Source of the DNA: Symbiodinium natans
Taxonomy: Eukaryota; Sar; Dinophyceae; Suessiales; Symbiodiniaceae
Length of the DNA stretch: 64,000 nt
Reading direction: 5' to 3'
NCBI GenBank assembly: GCA_905221605.1
Contig: CAJNDS010002203.1
Span: forward strand, 300,246 to 364,245
Shown: positions 43,937 through 53,445 of the stretch, in pieces
How positions within the stretch are numbered: the stretch's first letter is position 1
Layout: each line of letters starts with the position of its first letter
Translations under genes and position numbers: made by a program
Notes under the pieces: generated by a model
Seen by the model: only the letters and a program-made list of their open reading frames with translations
Told to the model about the DNA's origin: nothing
The model's database searches: none

Positions 43937-45653
43937 TGCAGAACAGCTCGGGCCAGCCTGCTGCCGACGGATCTTGGCCTCTAACTTCCCTTTCCGATCC
44001 AGGAGGAGCTGCCTGCTAAGGTTTAGGGTTTAGGGTTTAGGGTTTGGGGTTTAGGGTTTAGGGTTTAGGGTTTAGGGTTAATTATATGGTTTAGGGTTTA
44101 GGGTTTCGGGTTTAGGGTTTGGGGTTTAGGGTTTGGGGTTTGGGGTCTCGCTCTGCGGCTTACACCCAAAACCCGCAACCCAAACCCCTCTTCCTAAACC
44201 AAAGAAGGTGTGGGGCTTTCGGTTGTTGATTCTCCCTCAAAACGTAACGTTGTGCCCGCTTTAGTCGGGGCCCCCCTGAATGCAGCCAAGATTGCCGGAC
44301 CCTTCAGGGCCGTGTCGTTGTTTGGGGGTTCAGAGTGGGGTCTGCAACTAAGTCAACCTCGGGCTCTATTTATTTACAGTTGAGTAGGAATTACTCGTAA
44401 TTCGTAGGTATAACCTATAAAAAAACTGTAGGTATTGAGGGTCCCAGGAAGTCTTCCCGGGGTCGTAAGAAATTTCGTGTGGCACGCCTTGAAAATCAAC
44501 TGCCAGGCCTCGCTGTGCCTTTCTAAGTCATGCAAACCGCATCCCCTTTAAGATCATATAAAATCCGGGGACCGCTTACAGAGAGACAAAATAGTCTTCG
44601 ACTGTTCAGGGGGGAGGGGGAGAGGGGGGGGCGCTGTTTAGGGTTTAGGGATTCAATGGTAGGCAACCAACATAGGCCCGCCTTAGAAGGCCCATGAACA
44701 ACCACGGAGGGCTGATGTTGGTGGACTGTGGCCTTTAAGGTTTAGGGGTTAGGGCTGATTTTGGCGGACTAAGGTTACAAGGGTTTGTACACAGGGTTTA
44801 GGGAAAGACCAAACCTTCGGACGGCGGGGGTCCTTCCAAACGTTTGATAGTCGGAGCCATACTATTCCCAGACAAGTCGCAAAAGCCATCCCTGAACCCC
44901 AAACCCTAAACCCCAAACCCCAAACCCTAAACCCTGAACCTCCAGCTTTGGTCCCGGGCCTCTGGGAGAAAGCCAACAGAGCCTTGGGTGCCCTTATTTA
45001 CATCCGGGCTTGAAGAGCTGGACAGGGAAGTGTCCAGGGAAACACCCTGAACCCTAAACCCTTTTGCCTGAAACCCTAAACCATAAACCCCTTATTTTTT
45101 GCATCCGAGCTCTACGCGATATCTGATAAACCCTAACATCCTCAACCCTAAACCCTCAACCCCAAACCCGGCCCCGGAGAATCCCTTGGCATCAAGCGGC
45201 TGTCGCTCTGCTGTGAGGGAATCGGCTGCAGCGAAAAGCGCTGTGACCTGCCATGGGACTTGTTGGTAAGGTTTGGGGGTTTGAGTTTTGGGTTTCGGGT
45301 TTAGGGTTTTGGCGGTGTAGAGCCCTAACCCGAATCCCTTACTAAGAGCCCTAAACCCCAAACACCAAAGGGGCCTTTTGGCTTCTAAATCGAGATCCCT
45401 TTTTGGGGGCCTATGTTGCAAGGCTTGCAATTCTGAAGGTTATAGATGGCTAGGCTAGGCCTCGCAGATCGTGGGCTGCAGGCCGGTTGACAACTTTAAG
45501 GGAGGCAAGGGGATCACACTAAGGGCCCATGGAACTACCCTCAGATCCCTATATAAACCCTGTAGATGTTGCTTCTCTTGCCTTGGCGGGGCTGCCCAGA
45601 CTGCGTGCAGCTTGTGTCCACATGCGCAAAACCTACTGATGGGAGAGCTGAAG
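43937..45653 (-). CDS. Multi-exon gene, minus strand (unknown protein)
   Basis: Exon candidates in coding order: 45653-45565 (acceptor ATCTTCAG; FCACGHKLHAVWAAPP, CxCGH), 45522-45463, about 45425-45365, about 45268-45169 (WQVTALFAAADSLTAERQPL), about 45043-44940 (VNKGTQGSVGFLPEARDQSW), about 44890-44815 (MAFATCLGIVWLRLSNVWKD), about 44733-44651 (SPPWLFMGLLRRAYVGCLP), about 44530-44447 (GLAVDFQGVPHEISYD), a family E element, 44335-44205 (LKGPAILAAFRGAPTKAG) and about 44020-43937 (LLLDRKGKLEAKIRRQQAG). Each reads as coding in one frame; not all phases were resolved and more than one gene may be present. No family is recognised. Confidence 0.4.
44361..44446. mobile_element. Inverted-repeat element, family E
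   Basis: Same arms as at 2637: TTTACAGTT and AACTGTAGGTATTGAGGGTC. On minus the preceding frame (VPHEISYDPGKTSWD) runs up to its edge and TATAG|GTTATA follows. A fragment is also at 59805-59830. Confidence 0.6.
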
Positions 45654-45802
45654 ATTTACGGCTTGGGGTTTGGGGTCACCGGGTCTGAACCCTAAACCCT
45701 AAACCCTAAACCCTAAACCCTGAACCCTGAACCCTGAACCCTAAACCCTAAACCCTAAACCCTGTTTGACACACATAAGGGGGAGTGGGGGAGTGAATTT
45801 AG

Positions 45803-45882
45803 GCAGTGCCACTGAAAGGTAGCGAAGGCCATCCCGACCCAATTTCGCCACCCTGTCGCTGGGCGGGATTGTGGAGCAGGGG
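45803..45882 (-). CDS. Exon candidate upstream of the 45653 exon
   Basis: The frame reads LLHNPAQRQGGEIGSGWPSL and ends in TAA. It may be the end of the gene at 46012-46515, or an exon of the next one. Only frame openness supports it. Confidence 0.25.
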
Positions 45883-46011
45883 GTTTAGGGTTCAGGTTTG
45901 AAGGCTTTATGCCTCAGAAACCCCTAAACCCTTCCTTCACCCTTAACCGTTTACCCTAAACCCCTACCCGAAACCTTAAACCCGCGAAGAAGGCTCGGCC
46001 AGCCGAAGCTC

Positions 46012-46515
46012 GACTAACGCACACTCAACCCAGCCTGGTCCCCAAGGGGAGCTGCTTTGTCCTGCAGGGATTCACTCTTTCTGGGACGGGGGTGTGGGGT
46101 TGTTCTGCTTATGTTCCAAGTCTCACACAACACACATGGATATGTGTATATATATATATGTATACAAATTTTTATGTATTTATGCATGTGTTTGTCTATC
46201 CATACACAGCACAAGGTCGAGGGCAGCCTGGTTAAAAACAACTGAGAAGTCTGACATAAGGCCACTCTTTCGCAATTCCGGCGAAGGTCCGGCGTCCCCG
46301 CGCCAGGGCTTTCGAAGGACAGCGCAGCCGGAACTGGCGGAAGCTTCTCCCACGGCGCTGAAACATGCCTGGGTATGCTGCGTTGATTTGGCTTCAGCAT
46401 TTGTGTCAAAAAAACCCTGCACCCTAAACCCTGAACTCTAAACAAGCTTCGTGCAGAATTCCCTAAGGCCCCCGGCATGTACGCGAGTGTGAAGAAAAAG
46501 CCCTTGGCCCTCCCT
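46012..46515 (-). CDS. Gene 3' end, three exons (unknown protein)
   Basis: Exons: about 46515-46443 (GLFLHTRVHAGGLREFCTKL), about 46412-46180 (SGLMSDFSVVFNQAALDLVL) and a terminal exon 46081-46012 with a strong acceptor (CACACCCCCGTCCCAG), reading KSESLQDKAAPLGDQAGLSV to TAG. The middle region is open in two frames. A TA-rich microsatellite (46140-46170) sits in the last intron. Family unknown. Confidence 0.4.
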
Positions 46516-46627
46516 AACGCCTGAACCCTACACCCTATAAGCTCTAAACCCCTCAACCCAGAACCCTAAACCCGAACTCGCAAAAAAACTCTAAACCCTA
46601 AACCCTGAACCGTACACCCTATTCAAG

Positions 46628-46705
46628 AGGAGGCGAGTGCAGCAGAAGCTGCTCCGGAAGCTCTGTGAAGTGCGGGCGCGAGGGGGCCGGCATGCCATCT
46701 TTCTG
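46628..46705 (+). CDS. Exon candidate, strand uncertain
   Basis: On plus, 26 codons between acceptor TTCAAG and donor CTG|GTAGGG read RRRVQQKLLRKLCEVRARGG. On minus, the same segment after CTACCAG reads PHFTELPEQLLLHSPPLE and ends in TAG. Both look coding; conservation would decide. The plus donor is formed by the adjacent telomere-like array. Confidence 0.25.
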
Positions 46706-46707
46706 GT

Positions 46708-46812
46708 AGGGTTTGGGGTTTGGGGTTTGGGGTTTGGGGTTTGGGGTTTGGGGTTTGGGGTTTGGGGTTTGGGGTTTGGGGTTTGGGGTTTGGGGTTTGG
46801 GGTTTGGGGATC
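46708..46812 (+). repeat. Variant TTTGGGG array
   Basis: About 14 units of GGGGTTT, a G-for-A variant of the TTTAGGG unit. Similar blocks are at 42278-42325, 47757-47910 and 62350-62465. Confidence 0.9.
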
Positions 46813-47036
46813 GGGGCATCTATACTCCCCTTAGAACCTTGATAAACATGCTATGCTTAGTATTCCTTTGGGTTCTATGTAAACAGGAATATAAACGAAC
46901 CTACGGAGGTTACAGGCATAGGTTTTGCAGGCTTTATGATGGCGTTATGGGGTTTTATATAGGGTTTAGGCACCCTATGTAAATGTAATGTGGGGAGGAG
47001 CGGTTGTAAAATCGGCTACTTAAGATTTTACGGCGT

Positions 47037-47141
47037 GATTTCTTCATGCATTTTGCGCGGACCCGCCTGACGAGATCTACTGGCGAATCGCCGATTCTTT
47101 ATTGCTTCTGACCAGCTTTCGTATCAATGGCCAGAAGCGAC
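47037..47141 (+). CDS. Terminal exon candidate
   Basis: The open frame reads DPPDEIYWRIADSLLLLTSF and ends in TGA. It is not preceded by an ATG. An overlapping second frame is open for a shorter distance. Function unknown. Confidence 0.35.
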
Positions 47142-47518
47142 CGTGAAATCAGCAAGTATTGATGCCGCTGTTGCCGGTGCCCCCGTGTGATGGTTGGGCG
47201 TCCCGCAGTTTGGGCCTCTTTGCTTGGCACCATCCTCTACAATGAGGTTTGTCAGTCTGTTGGAAGAAAAAATAACTCCCCCAACAGCCCCCCTAAACCC
47301 TGAACCCTGAACCCTGAACCCTAAACCGTAAACCCTAAACCGTACACCCTAAACCCCAAACCAATCCGAGCTCTCTCTCCCTCCCTGCGGCGACCACGCG
47401 CCTGCGGCACGTTCGAGCTGTCTCCGGCTGTGGTGCCTTTAGGGTTTAGGGGGTTTAGGGGTTTAGGGGTTTCCAGGGTTTGGTTTCTGCTGCATGATCT
47501 GAGACCCGGGGTTTAGTC

Positions 47519-47751
47519 CATGCCATCGAGGCACCTGATGCCGTACGCCGTCCCAAGGAATGTTTGTGGTGCTCCTGCGCCCCTGTGCGCAGTCTGCGAG
47601 GTGCGGGGAATTCGGGCTACAGGGTTCAGAATTTTGGGTCGCCAGTTCAGGTTATGAAGCCCTAAACCCTAAACTCTAAACTTAGACAGGAACTTCGACA
47701 AGCTGATGGAAGTAGATCTACATCTTGGGGCCCTTTGGGATGCCTTAAGCT
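47519..47751 (+). CDS. Two-exon paralogue of the RBR 5' exons
   Basis: An ATG at 47519 opens an exon reading [17 protein letters not shown] that is nearly identical to the minus-strand exon at 38938-38812. It ends at donor TTCAG|GTTATG, then a short telomere-like intron ends at AACTTAG near 47684, and the second exon reads [11 protein letters not shown] in phase. The minus copy has the same exon-intron-exon order. Differences include a synonymous CCA/CCT and a 3-nt indel, which favours this frame as coding. Plus-strand coding-like sequence at 48035-48103 (LSHSHKDRSDCLSKAPALTQ) could be a further exon. Confidence 0.4.
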
Positions 47752-48191
47752 AGGGTATGGGGTTTGGGGTTTGGGGTTTGGGGTTTGGGGTTTGGGGTTT
47801 GGGGTTTGGGGTTTGGGGTTTGGGGATTGGGGTTTGGGGTTTGGGGTTTGGGGTTTGGGGTTTGGGGTTTACGGTTTAGGGTTTAGGGTTTGGGGTTTGG
47901 GGTTTGGGGTTTACGGTTTAGGGTTTAGGGTTTATGGTTTAGGTTTTGCGTTTAGGGGGTCGGGTTTGGGCCCTGAACTTGAACCCTCGACTTGCGCAGG
48001 TCCCTAGACTCTTATAGGGTTTAGGGTTGGGGGGTTTCGGCTCTCGCACTCGCACAAGGACCGGTCGGACTGTCTCAGTAAGGCACCAGCTCTGACGCAG
48101 GCAGCCCTAAATCCTAAACCCTAAACCCTAAACCCTTGTTGATTTGCCATCAGCAGGTTGAGGGGCTTGGGGCTTAGGTCTTGCAGTGCAC

Positions 48192-48312
48192 TACTTGGAG
48201 GCATATGGCTACCGTTTCATTCAGACTTGGCAACTATACTTCTGAGTTGGTTACACCCCCCATATTTGGGGTACTTACTTATAACTCTACCTGGATAGCT
48301 ACCCATGAACCT
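48192..48312. mobile_element. Inverted-repeat element, family A
   Basis: Ends CTACTTGGAGGCATATGG and CTACCCATGAACCTCCAAG. The interior is diverged. Confidence 0.6.
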
Positions 48313-48485
48313 CCAAGAAGCCTTTAGGGCTTGCCTAAACCCTAAACCCTAAGCCCTAAGCCCCAAGCCCTAAACCGCAACCCCCAGCAGCCCCTCAATA
48401 ACCTCACCAATCCCTCACCTCCCTTCAATATCGCCTCCCTTCAGCAGTCCCTCCTAAACCCTAAACCCCGAAACCCCGAACCCCG

Positions 48486-48585
48486 ATAGGGAAGACGAAC
48501 CATTTGAGGCGCCAAAGCGCCGCTTTCCGCAGCCGCCGTGCTGACTCTCCGCATCACCAGGCGCACCTCCCAGAGCTCTTGAGGG
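48486..48585 (-). CDS. Exon candidate
   Basis: The open frame on minus reads WEVRLVMRRVSTAAAESGAL and then LAPQMVRLP. It lies between telomere-like tracts. No partner exon is assigned and no family is recognised. Confidence 0.3.
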
Positions 48586-48753
48586 CCTTTAGGGTTTAGG
48601 GTTTAGGGTTTAGGGTTTAGGGTTTAGGGTTTAGGGTAGAGCGCTTCAGGGCCTTTAGGATTCAGGGTTTAGGGTTTAGGCTTTGGACTCTACAGGGTTC
48701 GAAAGATTGGGGTTCAGTGTTTCAGAATTTGGGCTTAAGGTTTCTGTCTGTAG

Positions 48754-50269
48754 AGGAAGCACGTGAGGGCAACAAACAGATAGCTCGAATCATGAACAAG
48801 GAAAATACCCGGGCTAGTGACGGCCATGTTAAGTCACTGCTTTAGTTGATTGTCACGCTTCGTCTAATGGAAGTTGCATTTTCCACTAAAACGGCCCCTA
48901 CCTTCTTTTTAATAAGGGTTCTGACGTATGGGCCCTTGGGTTTATAGGGTATGCATGGGGCAGATAAGGGTTCCCCTAAACCCTAAACCCTAAACCCCAA
49001 ACCCAAAGCTAAGGGCCCATATTAAGCGACCATGTAGCTGGCCTAGAGTCTGTCTCTAGCTTCTGCAGCTCAAGCGATGAGCAAAAGCATGTTGGTGGAA
49101 GGCTGATGAGGTTTAGGGTTTAGGGTTTAGGGTTTAGGGTGGGTTGAGGGTTTAGGGTTTAGGGTTTATATCGGGTTTAGGGTTCAACGCCTGAGGCAAA
49201 GATAAGCACAATTCCCTGAGAGCTCATCTGCGACAGAAGCGCGTCCGTCTTGTTTTTGCAGGATATAGAAGGAATCCCAAAACCGGGAAAAAGGCCAGGA
49301 CCTGTAAAACCAAAAAGGGAATCGGAGCACTACTGGAGGTCCTAGTTCAAAATCACCCTAAACCCTAAACCTATAAACCCTAAACCCTAAACCCTAAACC
49401 CTAAACCCTACTTCGGGCCACCCTGGAGCCGTGCGGAGCCCCCTTTCCATCGCGGGCTTCCCCCGACCTCTGCGCCGTGCAGCAAACTGCGGGCTGCGGA
49501 ACCTTCAGGGTCTAGGGTTTAGGGTTTAGGGTTTAGGGTTTAGGGTTTAGGGTTTAGGGTTTAGGGTTTACACCCGTTTCGGATGCGTTTACGGGGAAAA
49601 AGGTCGGTTGTTCAAAAGCCCAAATTCAGGATGTTCCGGTCAGATGTTCGGAGTTTTGTCATGGGGCTGATACTATGGGCACACAGCAAGATGGGTAATG
49701 GAAAGCTGACCTTTTAAGACCTTCCAACACATCACCAGGCTTACCCTTGCGTTATCACCCCATGCTTCACTTGCACAGGACTTTTTTAGACGTTATCCAA
49801 AGTGAAGCCGTAGAGAGAACCCAACCTCCCCTGCAGCGAGTCGTATGTTCTCGGTGTAGGGTTTAGGGTTTAGGTCTTAGGGTTTAGGGTTTAGGGTTTA
49901 GGGTTTCGGCACCGGGTAGAGGCGCACCGAAGGGCGCCGCCCTAGCAATCATCATCGTCGTGGCGTTGGGGGTATGGTATATGCCTCAAAAATCTCTTGC
50001 GAAACGCAACCGGAAGAGAAATCAGCCGTTTTCTGAATTCCCCAGAGACTCCAAAACCTCTGAATTAAGGTATATCCCTTAAATTATCATAGGAACCCTA
50101 ATATGATTTAAAGGTATATCCCTTAAATTATCATAGGAGCCCTAATATGATTTAAGGGTATATTCCTTAATTAAGGGGTTTTGGAGCCTCTGGGTCCATC
50201 GCCTGCCGTATCCGCTGCTTTCCTGCCAGCCAGTGCGTTGAACCATCAACAGGGCACAGGTCTGCTTAG
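48754..50269 (+). CDS. Multi-exon single-pass membrane protein gene
   Basis: Exons 48754-48827, 49262-49338, 49429-49516, 49630-49694, 49779-49853, 49920-50069 and 50176-50269 (TAG). All six introns have GT-AG ends and every phase agrees. Strong acceptors: TCTGTCTGTAG, CTTGTTTTTGCAG, TTCACTTGCACAG. Peptides: KQIARIMNKENTRASDGH, GKRPGPVKPKRESEHYW, RCSEFCHGADTMGTQQDG, DVIQSEAVERTQPPLQRVV, then a hydrophobic segment (GAALAIIIVVALGVWYM) followed by basic residues (KSLAKRNRKRN), typical of one membrane span. The last intron is a complete family G element with splice sites in its termini; the intron at 49517-49629 uses AGG|GTTTAG inside a telomere-like array as donor. The 5' end is not found; the ATG at 47519 is a possible start. 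Alternative frames are open in two exons. Role unknown. Confidence 0.55.
48918..49030. mobile_element. Family F repeat
   Basis: TATGGGCCCTTGGG is mirrored by CTAAGGGCCCATA near its other end. It lies in the first intron of the model at 48754-50269. Confidence 0.5.
50041..50197. mobile_element. Introner-like element, family G, forming a complete intron
   Basis: The outer repeat CCCAGAG, CTCCAAAACC and TTAAGGTATA is mirrored by TATATTCCTTAATTAAGG, GGTTTTGGAG and CTCTGGG. The interior has a 52-bp tandem duplication (TATCCCTTAAATTATCATAG twice). The donor TTAAG|GTATAT (50070) and acceptor AATTAAG (50175) lie symmetrically in the two arms, and the exons join in phase. The intron is 106 nt. Confidence 0.75.
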
Positions 50270-50284
50270 TTGTCCAGCACCTAG

Positions 50285-50405
50285 CTGGTTTAAAGGTTAA
50301 CCTTTGGAAATATATAGGGGAATATACTAACCCAAAAAGGTTAAAGGTTAATTAACAAATGGAAATATATAGGGGAATATACTAACCCAAAAAGGTTAAA
50401 GGTTA
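50285..50405. repeat. Tandem duplication of a roughly 58-bp unit
   Basis: GGAAATATATAGGGGAATAT with ACTAACCCAAAAAGGTTAAA occurs twice in direct tandem, and TTAAAGGTTAAC-like ends flank it. Confidence 0.65.
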
Positions 50406-50504
50406 CCTACTCTACTACTAAGTCTGCAGGAGGTACACGAGCGGACGAAAAAGTACTTCTGTGGATTGCTAGGCATCGCTTGGCTTAGTGTTGGTTAGTT
50501 GGGA

Positions 50505-50700
50505 ATCGGGGAATGAGGCACCCTCTATTATCCCTTAAAGGGAATGGGGTACCCTATATAATTCCTCAGAAGGAATGAGGTACCCTCTATAATCCCTTAA
50601 AGAAAATGAGGTACCCTGTATAATCCCTTCAAGGGACTGAGTACCCTATATAATCCCTTGAAGGGTTTTTATAGGTAACCTATATAATCTTTTAAGGGGT
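50505..50700. repeat. Tandem repeat of a palindromic 36-bp unit
   Basis: Unit approximately AATGAGGTACCCTCTATAAT then CCCTTAAAGGG, five to six copies; each copy carries its own small palindrome (CCCTTAAAGGG). It borders the left AT-rich element. Confidence 0.65.
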
Positions 50701-50849
50701 TTTTCTACAAAACGGGGGACCGTGGGAGTGCGCTTTTTGGCTATTTTTCCTTACACGATACATGCTTTTCATACGAAAAAACGCAGAAAACTAGAAAAAC
50801 TTTACAAAAACTCGGAAAACTAGAAAAGAATGCAAAAACTCCAAAAAAC

Positions 50850-51030
50850 CAAAAAAAACCAAAAAAAAAAACAAAAAAACCAAAAAAACCAAAAAAAACC
50901 AAAAAAAAACAATTTCCAGGGACTCTTCCATCCAGGGCCCAATTTGCAGGAGTCCTGGAAAATTGTTTTTTTTGGTTTTTTTTGGTTTTTTTGATTTTTT
51001 TGGTTTTTTTGGTTTTTTTGGTTTTTTCGA
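50850..51030. repeat. Complementary CCAAAAAA and GGTTTTTT arrays
   Basis: About 60 bp of CCAAAAAA-type units (50850-50910) face about 55 bp of GGTTTTTT-type units (50968-51025) across the first hairpin module, making a very long imperfect stem. Confidence 0.65.
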
Positions 51031-51260
51031 GGAAAACTAGAAAAAATGCAAACACTCGAAAAAACTCGAAAACATCAAAAAAATCAATTTCCAGGGACTC
51101 TTCCATCCAGGGCCCAATCTGCAAGAGTCCTGGAAAATTGTTGTTGTTTTTTTTTTTTTTTGTGTGTGTTTTTTTGCGTTTTTTTCTAGTTTTCTGAGTT
51201 TTTTACAAGTTTTCTGGACTCTTCCATCCAGGGCCCAATCTACAGGAGTCCTGGATTTTT
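50911..51260. repeat. Three copies of a short hairpin module
   Basis: Each copy starts CCAGGGACTCTTCCATCCAG (the third begins TGGACTCTTCC), has GGGCCCAAT in the loop and closes with GAGTCCTGG. They are at about 50915, 51090 and 51215. A related fourth copy is at 53317-53365. Confidence 0.7.
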
Positions 51261-51565
51261 GATTTTTTTTTTTGTTTTGTTTTTTTTGGTTTTTCGATTC
51301 TCCAGCGCGGGGCTTCCGGAAGTCTCCAGTAGAATACCTCACGCGCGCCGCTTCCGGAAAAATGAAGGACAGCTACTGGGACAACCTACCGATGATGGAT
51401 TTCCCCCCCCCCCCCACAAGCAAGACCACACGGTGCTCATATTCTGCGAAAGCTTTTGCTGACTAGTGTGTTTCAGTGAGACAGGTGTGATAAAAATCTG
51501 CGCTATGAAAAATCCACAATCACTATGTATAAAAATCAAAGCGACTTTGTTGAAAAATATTTGTA

Positions 51566-52418
51566 TCATAGGGTGCCTACCGTTATGGCTTGATATTTGC
51601 TTTCCTTCATGCAGGGTTGGTTTAATAATATGACTTCTAAGCTAGCTATTGTTCTAGCTGTTTCTTCTAATATAGATCTTCTATACTTGCCCATTTTTTG
51701 AGGTAATTTGCATTGTATGTCAAGTCTAGCAGAGTTTGCCCATACGTAAATATCTTGTAATTTATCTTGTTCCCTTTACTAAGAGGAGCTTCTGTAAGAG
51801 TTCCAAGCGTGTTATTTGTTGGATTTTCTAGTATTTTGCTTTAAGCATTTTTAAACTCATCATTCAAGATATATAAATTTGTATGATAAGATGGGATAAC
51901 AAATTCCCATCGACAAAAATGATGATTATTATTACTATATATACATATATATATATATATAATATCTGAGTTTAAGGCTCTTTGTCCTATGGATTGATTT
52001 ATAAGTTATTAGGAAATTGTTAATAGTGCAGTAGAGGGCTCTCTAGATTATTTGCCGCATCTAAAGTGCTGTGCAAAAGTCTACTATAGGAATAGTCTTT
52101 CAAAATGATTCTTCAGTATCAATTCAAAGTTTAAGCACAATTTGTACTTGCTTTGTTAAATGTATATGTTATAAAAAAAGTCCAGTCCATTCTAGCCTAG
52201 CTTCTATAGCTTCATTTTTTGGCTAGAGGTTTTGTGAGAAATCTATGCAGTAAAATTGCTGCCAGAATGATGTTTCGTGTTGTTAGAGGCGTTAAATAAT
52301 ATCGTTGACTCTTTATTATAGGCATGGTGTTTGTGAGTTTTATTGCCATTTCATCTATAGACATAGATTCACCTACATGTATTTTTGCCGACCTTCGTAA
52401 GTTTACATGCTTTTTGAG
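51566..52418 (-). pseudogene. Decayed AT-rich coding region inside the left AT-rich element
   Basis: Two separated frames are coding-like: 52418-52212 (MAIKLTNTMPIIKSQRYYL, TPLTTRNIILAAILLHRF) and 51775-51566 (DKLQDIYVWANSARLDIQC, GKYRRSILEETARTIASLE). A further stretch at about 51930-51778 (NLYILNDEFKNA, one TAA, then LGTLTEAPLSKGNK) would join the second by a frameshift. Codon use is AT-rich, unlike the rest of the window. The second segment is helical with paired basic residues; no family was recognised. It may be what remains of the element's own gene. Confidence 0.35.
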
Positions 52419-52679
52419 TTACAGGAATCATTCATTGGTCATTCCCATAGCTTGTATATGCATCTCAGATAAACCGTTGTTTTATAGAGTTGCAGGTTAG
52501 AACTCTGTTTTAAAAGTCTGTTTTTTTGTGAACAAAACACGGTGTTCCGATGCAACGTATTTCTTTGTGAAGTCTTTGAATCACAAAAGCCATATTGATG
52601 CAACCCAGGTATTCGTCCACCAGTCACGTATTCAACCCCCCTCGAAAAAGCAATACTGAAGAGTTGCATTCACCCCATA

Positions 52680-52935
52680 CCAATCAGCAAGACTAATAAA
52701 AAGTAACTATTCCCCTAATAACTCATTCACTTCCTGATAAACAAGACTTGGAACTTACACTCATCCCTCAATAAGCAAGACTTGATATCTATATTCACCT
52801 TCCCGATATACAAGACTTGAAATCATAATAGCCACCCTCATAACGCATTCACCCCCAATAAGCAAGACTTGGAATCTATATTCACCAACTAATAGCAACA
52901 TTTGGAATCATGGTAATCTCAGTCTATTAGGTTCT
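52680..52935. repeat. Degenerate 40-45 bp direct repeat
   Basis: AATAAGCAAGACTTGGAATC and TATATTCACC recur about five times with variation up to the right end of the left AT-rich element. Confidence 0.55.
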
Positions 52936-53207
52936 ATACATTCACTACTTGATAAGTAGACTTATAGAATTTATTAGGGTTGGGCGTTTTATTTATATTA
53001 GTGAGTTGTGTAACATGGCAAACCTCATGAAACAAACAAAAACACAGAAAAGTGCACTCCCACAGTCCCCCGGACTCCAAAACGGGGGACTGTGGGAGTG
53101 CACTTTCTCTGCATTTTGTCGCTGTTAAAGAATTTTAAACCCCAGCAACAACAATATTTCTAGACTCTCCAGTCCCACGGACAACCAAACTATTTAAAAC
53201 AAAATAT

Positions 53208-53445
53208 TTCAGGACTCTCCACTAAAACCGTACGGAAAATCCGTACGGAAAACCAAAAAAAACCCCAAAAAAACCAAAGAACCAACAAACCAAAAAAACA
53301 ACAAAACAAAAACAATATTTCAGGACTCTTCCAGCAGATGGCCTAGTTTCAAAGAGTCCCTGAAGTTTTTATTATTTTTTTTGTTTTTTTTTGGTTTTCC
53401 GTACGAATTTTCCGTACGGTTTTGGTGGAGAGTCCTGAAATATTG
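53208..53445. repeat. Long inverted repeat in the right AT-rich element
   Basis: CAGGACTCTCCACTAAAACC then CGTACGGAAAATCCGTACGG is mirrored at 53393-53445 by CCGTACGAATTTTCCGTACG and GGTTTTGGTGGAGAGTCCTG. Confidence 0.7.

Larger units (their letters stand above)
50708..53078. mobile_element. Left AT-rich element with terminal inverted repeats
   Basis: The left end CGGGGGACCGTGGGAGTGCG is mirrored by AGTGCACTCCCACAGTCCCC at 53052-53075. Base composition drops sharply to AT-rich at both ends. The interior has poly(CCAAAAAA)/(GGTTTTTT) arms, three copies of a hairpin module, a TA microsatellite, a decayed ORF region (51566-52418) and a roughly 42-bp degenerate direct repeat near the right end. 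Confidence 0.7.

Noticed and set aside
46619-48007. Frames of GLGFGVW or PKPQTPN repeats
   Set aside because: Translations of TTTGGGG/CCCCAAA arrays, not proteins.
50741-51342. Phe- and Lys-rich frames near the left AT-rich element end
   Set aside because: Translations of GGTTTTTT/CCAAAAAA arms.
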